A DNA stretch of 27,725 bases from NCBI GenBank assembly GCA_002404155.1, contig DHJC01000085.1, positions 1,052-28,776 of the forward strand, read 5' to 3'. Source of the stretch: Chloroflexi bacterium UBA4730 (lineage in GTDB: Bacteria; Chloroflexota; Limnocylindria; P2-11E). Below, piece by piece: positions 22,297-27,725 of this stretch. The notes under the pieces are model-generated. The model was not told where the DNA came from and searched no databases. It saw only the letters and a list, made by a program, of their open reading frames with translations. Numbering within the stretch: the stretch's first letter is position 1; each line of letters opens with the position of its first letter. Made by a program: the position numbers and the translations under genes.

Positions 22297-24513
22297 ATGA
22301 ACATTTCGTCCTTCTCCGGATTCTCTGATCGACTGCAGTACTGGGTCATGCTTCACACGAGGTTCTTAGCTGGGACCCCAAACTCTGCGTCGTTCGCGAC
22401 TGAAGACCACAGCGACGCGATTCAGCGCATTTACGTCATCAATCTCGACCGGAAGCCTGACCGATGGCGTCAGGTCAGTCGGGAGCTCCGGCGCCTGCGC
22501 GGCCGGTTGGGTAAGCCGCTGTCCTCGATTAGCAGACGGTTCTCTGCCGTTGACGCGAGGCACGTCGAGGGGTCGCCTGACAGTGACGTACTGCAGCCCC
22601 ACTACTCGCTGGCCGATCACTTGTTGGTCGCGCCGAATCCGCGGCTAGGCAATGACATCGATGCGCGAAACCGACACATAGTTATGACCCCGCAAGAGGT
22701 GGCTGTCGCCCTCTCCCACATCGCGGTCTGGAAGCTCATAGCCGCCAGTGGCCTGCCCTACACGCTCGTACTGGAGGACGACATCTACTTCCGACGCGGG
22801 TTCGTCCACAGCATCGACGAGGCCTGGGCAACACTCATGGAGCGATCGGTCGATAGCGGGCCTGTTGACCTTCTCTATCTATCGTTCAAGGAGGCCGGAG
22901 AGGGGCCGCCAAGCAGGCCATCCTCAAGTCTGTTGCGCAGACCAGAGAATGGGCTGTGGCTGTTGTCTGGATACGTACTATCACGCGCCGGAGCTCAGAA
23001 ACTCCTTGACCTCCTGCCGGCGCGCGGCCCCATAGACCTGTGGCTCAACCTTCAGTTCAGCAAACTCAACGTACTCACCACACGGCACTCCATCATTGAG
23101 CAGAGGAGAGATGTCCCTTCCACCAACTCATACTCCGTGCTTCCGATTCTGTCCCAGGTCGGAGTACTAACGGGTGAGAAGCCTCTCCTCGTCCGAGATC
23201 GAGCTCTACCGGGTCCGGTCTTCGCTCTGGGTGAGAGTGCATCAGGGTTAACCGCGCTTGCGACGGCACTCGCGATGCTGGGTTATCGCTGCTGCAGCGA
23301 CCTCAGCGAGTTGCCGGCATCTGAACAAACGAGTCTCTTTGAGAAGGAGCGCAACCGCGCGTTCAACGCATACGTGAACATTGGCTCGCTTGGCTCTGAC
23401 GAACTCGCCGAACTCGCAAGAGTTTACCGACACGCACGATTCATCATCACAACGCGCGGAGAACTGAAATCTGATGCTTCAACCGCGGGAGGGCATCACG
23501 AGTCAGTTGGGCACAAGGCTCTACAAGCGGCTGAGGAGGGCTCGTCTCACCTCTCACATGACTTGCTCTCAACGCACGCACCGGGCAGAACGCTGCTCCT
23601 TCCGGCCAAGCACCGAGATAAGTGGGAGCTGCTGAGCAGGTTCCTCGGATGCGACTACCCGGCGCTCTCGTACCCCCATCGCCAAGACATTGGTCAGCGA
23701 AGGCTCGTCGGTCGTCGTCACGAAAGTGAGGCGCATTCGCAGTCGGAGCGGAGGCTTGGGTTTGACTCATCTCCGTGGATCGTGCCTCTCGAGAACTGGC
23801 GCGGCATCGCGATCGCTGACCTGGGCGAAGGGGTGCAGTCGAGATCCGATGTCACGAAGACGTGGAATGTGGGAACCCGATTGGCTGATGACCTCTGGGT
23901 ACTCCGCAACGACACGTTTCCCAGCAACCTAGCCCTGTTCAGGCCTGACAACTGTTCGATGAGCGGTGACGGCGTCGCGAGGCTGACGTTGCGCGAGCAG
24001 CACACCTCCGTCCGATCACTTACTTCTGCCGCAATTGCCAGTCGGCAGACCTTCTTACACGGGCGCTTCTCAGCCGAATTACGGCCGTCCAATGTCCGAG
24101 GTTTGATCACGGGGATGTTTCTTCACCGAAATGCACCACGCCAAGAGATCGATATCGAGTTCCTAGGCAGGGACTCGACGAAGGTGCTTGTGAACGTGTA
24201 CTACAACCCGGGGAACGAAGGGGCGAAGCTGGAATTCGGCTACCGGGGAACTCCTACTCTCGTCGATCTAGGTTTCGATGCTGCCGCAGAGTTTCATCGA
24301 TACGAGATCGAGTGGCATATGCGCTTCATCCGTTGGCGCGTCGACGGGCGACTCATACACGAGAGAGTCTTGTGGGACCCGACACCGATTCCGGACCTAC
24401 CGATGCAGTTCAACGTCAACCTATGGCATTCCAGGTCGAAGGAACTCGCCGGCAAGTTGGATGTCGGCGATCTTCCTGCGCACACAGACATCAGAGCCAT
24501 TTGCATCCTCTGA
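22297..24513 (+). CDS. Three-part fusion: GT25 glycosyltransferase, sulfotransferase-like middle, GH16 domain
   Basis: A 738-aa protein with no signal peptide. Residues ~44-270: a family-25 glycosyltransferase (IYVINLDRKPDRW, then ALSHIAVWKLI and YTLVLEDDIYF). Residues ~305-470: a P-loop-like segment resembling the start of sulfotransferases (VFALGESASGLTALATALA, LGYRC, later FIITTRGE), but the PAPS-binding Gly-Thr-Thr is replaced, so catalysis is doubtful. Residues ~530-735: a GH16 jelly-roll with the intact catalytic signature E617-I-D-I-E621, preceded by GLITGMFLHRNAP and followed by FHRYEIEWHMRFIRWRVDG. GH16 enzymes cut or transfer beta-glucans and galactans. The fusion joins glycan building and cutting or transglycosylation in one chain. 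The DNA is lower in GC than its neighbours, suggesting transfer together with the preceding glycosyltransferase. Confidence 0.85.
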   Translation: MNISSFSGFSDRLQYWVMLHTRFLAGTPNSASFATEDHSDAIQRIYVINLDRKPDRWRQVSRELRRLRGRLGKPLSSISRRFSAVDARHVEGSPDSDVLQPHYSLADHLLVAPNPRLGNDIDARNRHIVMTPQEVAVALSHIAVWKLIAASGLPYTLVLEDDIYFRRGFVHSIDEAWATLMERSVDSGPVDLLYLSFKEAGEGPPSRPSSSLLRRPENGLWLLSGYVLSRAGAQKLLDLLPARGPIDLWLNLQFSKLNVLTTRHSIIEQRRDVPSTNSYSVLPILSQVGVLTGEKPLLVRDRALPGPVFALGESASGLTALATALAMLGYRCCSDLSELPASEQTSLFEKERNRAFNAYVNIGSLGSDELAELARVYRHARFIITTRGELKSDASTAGGHHESVGHKALQAAEEGSSHLSHDLLSTHAPGRTLLLPAKHRDKWELLSRFLGCDYPALSYPHRQDIGQRRLVGRRHESEAHSQSERRLGFDSSPWIVPLENWRGIAIADLGEGVQSRSDVTKTWNVGTRLADDLWVLRNDTFPSNLALFRPDNCSMSGDGVARLTLREQHTSVRSLTSAAIASRQTFLHGRFSAELRPSNVRGLITGMFLHRNAPRQEIDIEFLGRDSTKVLVNVYYNPGNEGAKLEFGYRGTPTLVDLGFDAAAEFHRYEIEWHMRFIRWRVDGRLIHERVLWDPTPIPDLPMQFNVNLWHSRSKELAGKLDVGDLPAHTDIRAICIL

Positions 24514-24517
24514 GACC

Positions 24518-24708
24518 AGTCAAACGGCTTGGTGAAAAGGGATCGCGGCGTTCGGGCCAGAGCGCGACGTAAGCGCCGAGGGTGATCGGGAGCGTCGATG
24601 ACGAGCCACCGCGAGGCATGGGCGCGCGTTCCTTTGCCTGCGTGGGCCGCGTCGACGAGCCACGGGCACCCATTGCGGATCAGGACGTTCCATGGAGTGA
24701 ATCACCGT
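24518..24708 (-). pseudogene. Remnant of an APH-type kinase
   Basis: On the minus strand one frame reads FTPWNVLIRNGCPWLVDAAH and onward to LFTKPFDWSQ, matching the catalytic-loop and metal-site region of APH-fold phosphotransferases (typically H-G-D-x-x-P-x-N-V-L, then V-D-W/F). The expected HGD is found as NGD in a neighbouring frame just before FTPWN, so a one-base shift separates them. No start and no upstream N-lobe are visible, and the right end merges with non-coding sequence. It is probably a decayed fragment flanking the glycan island. Confidence 0.42.
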
Positions 24709-24732
24709 TGAACGACGGTCGGCAGGGCGCTC

Positions 24733-24751
24733 CCGCGCGCAATGCGCGCGG
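24733..24751. repeat. Perfect GC hairpin
   Basis: CCGCGCGC-AAT-GCGCGCGG, eight perfect pairs with a three-base loop, in the non-coding stretch before the erm leader. There is no T-run on either side, so it is not a standard intrinsic terminator. Confidence 0.5.
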
Positions 24752-24889
24752 CTGATCGTCTTACTGGAATGGGGCGGGCGGCACTAGCCTGCTGACGTCC
24801 GTCAGGTCGTGGCCGCTGTGACGCGCTCCTGGAGATGGTGACCTCAACTAGCCGGCGTCGCCCGCTGGTGGCGTCGACCGGCGGTTCGC

Positions 24890-24895
24890 TACCAT
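24890..24895 (+). promoter_or_regulatory. -10-like TACCAT for the erm leader
   Basis: TACCAT followed by seven bases and GTG 24903, the start of a seven-codon ORF. The leaderless layout seen elsewhere would make this mini-ORF the first thing translated on the erm transcript. No good -35 is visible. Confidence 0.45.
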
Positions 24896-24902
24896 CAGCG
24901 CC

Positions 24903-24926
24903 GTGACAGCTCGCTATCGCATCTAA
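24903..24926 (+). CDS. Seven-codon leader peptide of the erm gene, with an R-Y-R motif
   Basis: GTG ACA GCT CGC TAT CGC ATC TAA encodes MTARYRI. Arg-Tyr-Arg fits the +X+ pattern (Arg/Lys-X-Arg/Lys) at which ribosomes stall in the presence of macrolides, known from ErmDL and from genome-wide studies. The stop codon overlaps the 5' arm of a long-range stem, so a ribosome held at codons 5-6 would cover part of that arm. The mini-ORF sits about 150 bases before an Erm-type methyltransferase. Its translation is inferred. Confidence 0.5.
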   Translation: MTARYRI

Positions 24927-25018
24927 GCGGAACCCGTAGGGGACCGCCTCTGAGCACACCGCCCGACTAGACGCGGGCGGCGCGCGCTGCCTCGCCTCTC
25001 TCTCTGTGGGTTCCGCTT
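24925..25018 (+). promoter_or_regulatory. erm leader: 11-bp long-range stem with an inner hairpin
   Basis: AAGCGGAACCC (24925-24935) pairs perfectly with GGGTTCCGCTT (25008-25018). Within the 72-base loop, CCGCCCG (24959-24965) pairs with CGGGCGG (24974-24980). A pyrimidine run (CCTCGCCTCTCTCTCT, 24990-25005) could alternatively pair six bases with the GAGAGG of the erm ribosome site (25061-25066). The outer stem ends two bases before the terminator hairpin. Together this looks like a switching leader; the exact alternative fold cannot be settled by eye. Confidence 0.55.
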
Positions 25019-25019
25019 C

Positions 25020-25047
25020 AGCCGCATGGTCGTGCCATGCGGCTTTT
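25020..25047 (+). terminator. Intrinsic terminator inside the erm leader (attenuator)
   Basis: AGCCGCATGG-TCGTG-CCATGCGGCT: ten perfect pairs with a five-base loop, ending in TTTT. It lies upstream of the erm ribosome site and not behind any gene, so it should stop transcripts before the coding region unless prevented, as expected of an attenuator. Confidence 0.65.
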
Positions 25048-25075
25048 GTGCGCCTACAACGAGAGGAGGACGTGC

Positions 25076-26035
25076 ATGGCACGCCGAACGCGACCAGCAA
25101 GATGGCACACCCAGAACTTCCTTCGTGATCTCGGGCTCGCCGGGACACTCGTCGATCGCGCGGGACTCACGAACACCGACCTCGTCTACGAGATGGGTGC
25201 GGGCACCGGCACGATCACCGCCGCGCTCGCCGATCGCTGCCGAGCGGTGATCGCGAACGAGATCGATGTACCGCTCTGCGACAGGTTGCGATCCCGCTTC
25301 GCCGCGCGTCGGACGGTCCAGGTTCGCTGCGGCGACTTCCGCGCGGAACCCCTGCCGGATGAGCCGTACAAAGTCTTTGCGAACCCGCCGTTCGACATGA
25401 CCTCGGAGATCGTCGGCAAACTCGTCGGTGCGGCGCGGCCGCCCGACGACACGTTCCTCGTGGTGCAGCGCGAGGCTGCGGAGCGCTACTGCGGCACACC
25501 GATCGAGAGCCTCGCCGGTCTGCTCCTGAAGCCGTGGTTTGCTCTCTCAATCGTCCGCCGGTTCCACCGGGATGACTTCAGGCCGAAGCCGAGTGTGGAA
25601 GTGGTGATGCTGCGGCTGCGTAAACGTGGACCACCGCTCGTGGCTCCTGACGACGCCCAGGCCTATCGGGACCTCGTTGTTTCCGGCTTCACCGCGTGGA
25701 GGCCGACGATCGGTGATGCACTGGCACAGCCGTTCGGCCAGAGGGCTGCACGCCGGCTACTCGACACCGCTGTTCTGGACCCCGCGCTCCGACCCACCCA
25801 AGTCCCGTTCGACGCGTGGCTCCGGCTCGCCACCGTGTTCGTGCGAATGCCCGACGCACTCCGCGGTCGGATCGGCGGCGCTGAGGCACGACTCCGCCGC
25901 CACCAGTCCCATCTCCGAAAGCAGCATCGCTCGCGCGCGCCGCGCGATGCCCTCGGATCCGTGCACCGGGACCTCGCGGCCGGTTCGAGCGCGCCGACCG
26001 CGGTGGACGAAGTCCCTGCCATGCTGTTCAGGTGA
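25076..26035 (+). CDS. erm: Erm-type 23S rRNA adenine-N6 methyltransferase
   Basis: A 319-aa methyltransferase of the Erm/KsgA family. Order: TQNFLRDLGLAGTLVDRAGL (family N-terminus), motif I VYEMGAGTGTITAALA, the SAM-binding acidic loop VIANEIDVPLCDRL, CGDFRAEPLP, then the catalytic motif VFANPPFDMTSEIV (N103-P-P-F106, where most Erm have NIPY or NLPF). The C-terminal half follows Erm, and the last ~50 residues are Arg-rich (LRRHQSHLRKQHRSR), like the basic tails of actinomycete Erm proteins. It probably methylates A2058 and gives macrolide-lincosamide resistance, but a different rRNA target is possible. ATG 25076 has GGAGGA five bases upstream. It is preceded by an attenuator leader and overlaps the next gene (GTGA). 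Confidence 0.87.
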   Translation: MARRTRPARWHTQNFLRDLGLAGTLVDRAGLTNTDLVYEMGAGTGTITAALADRCRAVIANEIDVPLCDRLRSRFAARRTVQVRCGDFRAEPLPDEPYKVFANPPFDMTSEIVGKLVGAARPPDDTFLVVQREAAERYCGTPIESLAGLLLKPWFALSIVRRFHRDDFRPKPSVEVVMLRLRKRGPPLVAPDDAQAYRDLVVSGFTAWRPTIGDALAQPFGQRAARRLLDTAVLDPALRPTQVPFDAWLRLATVFVRMPDALRGRIGGAEARLRRHQSHLRKQHRSRAPRDALGSVHRDLAAGSSAPTAVDEVPAMLFR

Positions 26036-26643
26036 ACGATCCGAAGACGGTCGTGAGGCGCGGCTACGACATCGTCTCGCGTGCGTACCGTGCTGACAAC
26101 GCAGCCGAGGAAGGCTACGCCGAGTGGCTCGATCTGCTCGAGGCGCGCGTGCCACCTCCGGCGAAGGTGCTCGACCTTGGTTGCGGCTGCGGCGTGCCGG
26201 TAGCGCGCCGGCTCTCGCCGCGGTACGACGTCACCGGGGTCGACTTCTCTCGGGTGCAAATTGAGCGGGCTCGCACGCTGGTGCCGACGGCAACGTTCAA
26301 GTGTGCGGACATGACGACGCTGGAGTTTCCGGAGGGGGCGTTTGACGTTGTCGTGTGCCTCTTCTCGATCATCCACGTGCCAGTTGCGGAGCAGCCGGCG
26401 TTCCTCCGTAGCATCGCCCGCTGGCTCCGGCCAGGTGGCGTGCTCATCGCGACGGCCGGTCATGGCGCCTGGACTGGCAGCGAGAGTGGATGGCTTGGCG
26501 TGCCGGGCGGTGACATGTGGTGGAGCCACGCGGACGCAGAGACATACCGGAAATGGTTCGCGGACGCCGGACTCATCATCGAAGAGGACCGCTTCGTGCC
26601 CGAGGGATCGGGAGGGCACGTGTTCTTGGTCGCGTCCCGATGA
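26032..26643 (+). CDS. Class I SAM-dependent methyltransferase
   Basis: A 203-aa small-molecule-type methyltransferase. Motif I is VLDLGCGCGVPVARRL (~45-60), followed by YDVTGVDFSRVQIERAR, ADMTTLEFPEGAFDVVVCLF, and the post-motif RWLRPGGVLIATAGHG. There is no extra domain and no membrane segment. Start GTG 26032 overlaps the erm stop, so the two are translationally coupled and share the attenuator. A role linked to antibiotic resistance or modification is possible from context only; the substrate cannot be told. Confidence 0.85.
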   Translation: MNDPKTVVRRGYDIVSRAYRADNAAEEGYAEWLDLLEARVPPPAKVLDLGCGCGVPVARRLSPRYDVTGVDFSRVQIERARTLVPTATFKCADMTTLEFPEGAFDVVVCLFSIIHVPVAEQPAFLRSIARWLRPGGVLIATAGHGAWTGSESGWLGVPGGDMWWSHADAETYRKWFADAGLIIEEDRFVPEGSGGHVFLVASR

Positions 26644-26659
26644 GGTCGGGGCGTCTTCG

Positions 26660-26755
26660 ATGATCACCGATGTCGTCGTGCGCGATGCGCCTCCGAAGGG
26701 CAAAGGCGTCTTCGCGCTGCGATCCTTCCGCCAGGGTGAGTTCATGGCGAGGCAT
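26660..26755 (+). pseudogene. Fragment: start of a SET-domain protein
   Basis: From ATG 26660 about 31 codons (DAPPKGKGVFALRSFRQGEF) match the beginning of SET-domain lysine methyltransferases, where G-K-G-V-F-A precedes a G-E pair. After about 26750 the frame becomes Arg/Ala-rich noise while a neighbouring frame encodes part of a different protein, so only a piece remains. Confidence 0.5.
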
Positions 26756-26951
26756 GTCGCCGCGCGAGGCGCTGCTGGAAGGCGGTCGCCTCCGTCTGCG
26801 GCCGGTGCTGATGACCGCGGCGGCAACGATCGTCGCGCTCGTGCCGATGGCGCTCGGGCTCACCGAGGGCGCGATCATCGCGGCTGAACTGGCCACCGTG
26901 GTGATCGGCGGGCTGCTGACGTCGACGCTCCTCACGCTCGTGGTGATGCCC
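26748..26951 (+). pseudogene. Fragment: C-terminal end of an RND efflux pump
   Basis: The segment RGMSPREALLEGGRLRLRP, then VLMTAAATIVALVPMALG and ATVVIGGLLTSTLLTLVVMP, matches the last transmembrane helices of HAE/CzcA-type RND transporters (in-frame RLRPxLMT and GGLxTSTLLTL hallmarks). Only ~65 of the ~1,000 residues expected are present, fused without a stop to a redoxin-like piece. Confidence 0.7.
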
Positions 26952-27086
26952 GTGCGAGACGTCGCCGTCGCTCCCGGCACGCACGCACCCGACTTCACGT
27001 TGCCGGACACCGACGGTCGCGCGGTCGCGCTCAGAGACCTGCGCGGGCGTCCCGTCGTGCTGGTGTTCCTGCGGAGCAAGTACTGA
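26952..27086 (+). pseudogene. Fragment: N-terminus of a peroxiredoxin/redoxin (AhpC-TSA)
   Basis: In the same frame as the RND piece, VAPGTHAPDFTLPDTDGRAV and LRDLRGRPVVLVFLR match the start of redoxin-fold proteins. The frame stops at 27086 before the catalytic Cys that should follow, so it cannot be functional. Confidence 0.65.
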
Positions 27087-27307
27087 CCTTTCTGCCGGAA
27101 GACATCAGCCGCCGCGCAGAATCGATCGAGGTTGTTCCCGCCGAACGCACGAAGGGCCTCGTCTATGCTGCGTGTGCACCTTCAACGGTGCGCCTGCGAT
27201 TCATCAAGAGAACTCAAGGGGACGCAGCCACACCGTCACCGACGATCACTGTCCGCGGCCTCGATGAGTGGCTCTCGTGGCTCCAGACTGACGATGCGTC
27301 GGCATGA
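27076..27307 (+). pseudogene. Fragment: unrecognised coding piece
   Basis: In the next frame a stretch without start codon reads as real protein (LTFLPEDISRRAESIEVVPA, later ITVRGLDEWLSWLQ) up to TGA 27307. It was probably the C-terminal part of another gene. No family recognised. Confidence 0.35.
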
Positions 27308-27409
27308 CCATCCTCGAACGGCAGGTTCGCGCTCAGGTTCGCGCTCACGGAGCGATGCCGATCCAACTCCGAACCGCCGCCCTTTTGGTCTCCTCTGAGG
27401 TGCGCCTGA

Positions 27410-27450
27410 GCTGACAGGCAGACTCGAACTGCCGACCGGCCGTTTACGAG
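27410..27450 (-). tRNA. 3' half of a tRNA-Thr(CGU) gene (truncated)
   Basis: On the minus strand, from 27450 down to 27410: anticodon loop CTCGTAA, 3' anticodon stem ACGGC, five-base variable loop, perfect T-arm GGCAG-TTCGAGT-CTGCC and 3' acceptor strand TGTCAGC. The geometry is exact for positions 32-72 of tRNA-Thr with anticodon CGU. The 5' half is missing: the bases before the loop (GGGAG) cannot form the anticodon stem. Such 3' halves beginning at the anticodon loop are typical remnants of integration sites. Confidence 0.6.
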
Positions 27451-27561
27451 CTCCCCTCCGAACGTTCGTCTCACCTCGAGTCCTTCCTTCTCGTCCATCT
27501 CGTGACTCGCGGGGCCGGTCAGGCGGACCAAGAAGAACGACGGCGGCCTCAGTGTCGAGCC

Positions 27562-27725
27562 TCACGCAGCTTCCGTCCGCTCCCACGGCAGGTCACGTTC
27601 CGGACGCCCGAAGTGCCCGTACGTCGCCGTCTGCCGATAGATGGCTCGGCGCAGATCGAGGCGCTCGATGATCGCACCCGGGCGACTGCCCTGGGCTAGG
27701 TCGTGCTGCCCACGTTCAAGGTAGA
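27562..27725 (-). CDS. metK: S-adenosylmethionine synthetase, C-terminal end (partial)
   Basis: The minus-strand frame reads RPGAIIERLDLRRAIYRQTA, then TYGHFGRPERDLPWERTEAA and TGA. This is the characteristic end of MetK, which makes SAM from methionine and ATP. Only about 40 residues match well. The ~14 residues nearer the window edge are less like MetK, so either the gene continues with divergence or another junction lies near 27680. Confidence 0.68.
   Translation of the reverse strand, partial: YLERGQHDLAQGSRPGAIIERLDLRRAIYRQTATYGHFGRPERDLPWERTEAA

Noticed and set aside
24733..24751. GC hairpin as an intrinsic terminator
   Set aside because: Perfect stem but no T-run on either strand.
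27322..27345. Tandem 12-base duplication CAGGTTCGCGCT
   Set aside because: Only two copies in non-coding sequence; too little to call a repeat array or CRISPR.

Overview
This window is a high-GC bacterial chromosome segment. Most starts are GTG or ATG, intergenic gaps are short, and many -10-like hexamers sit only six to eight bases before a start codon, which suggests mostly leaderless mRNAs. The gene mix (FchA plus an unusual FolD, class II FBPase, Cys-motif class III cyclases, XRE-TPR regulators, MshA-like GT4) would fit Chloroflexota or a neighbouring phylum of Terrabacteria. That placement is inference; no rRNA is present to settle it.

Left part (1-12.8 kb): the 3' end of clpB, a secreted M28 peptidase, dtd, two small minus-strand genes, a first XRE-TPR regulator (441 aa), an APH-fold kinase, polX-acyP, a small membrane protein, purH, a three-gene minus-strand operon (GNAT/CelD-like, GT4, PIG-L deacetylase) and a glycerate kinase that seems to start on ATT.

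Middle (12.8-20.7 kb): a frameshifted HNH endonuclease, a cell-wall amidase, glpX, a second XRE-TPR regulator (446 aa) translationally coupled to a 28-aa hydrophobic peptide, the fchA-folD operon, a class III nucleotide cyclase, and a YggT membrane protein followed by a 39-aa basic peptide.

Right part (20.7-27.7 kb) is accessory. It holds a lower-GC two-gene glycan island (a DXD glycosyltransferase and a 738-aa GT25 / sulfotransferase-like / GH16 fusion), a kinase remnant, and an Erm-type rRNA methyltransferase behind a leader with a seven-codon uORF (containing R-Y-R), a long-range stem and an intrinsic terminator. After a second methyltransferase comes a patchwork of gene fragments: SET, RND pump, redoxin, an unknown piece, the 3' half of tRNA-Thr and the end of metK.

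The strongest candidates for new biology are: (1) two XRE-TPR regulators, each beside a tiny exported or hydrophobic peptide gene, resembling RRNPP quorum sensing outside Firmicutes; (2) the erm leader as a macrolide-sensing attenuator; (3) the GT25-GH16 fusion; and (4) a FolD lacking its cyclohydrolase lysine, paired with a dedicated cyclohydrolase.
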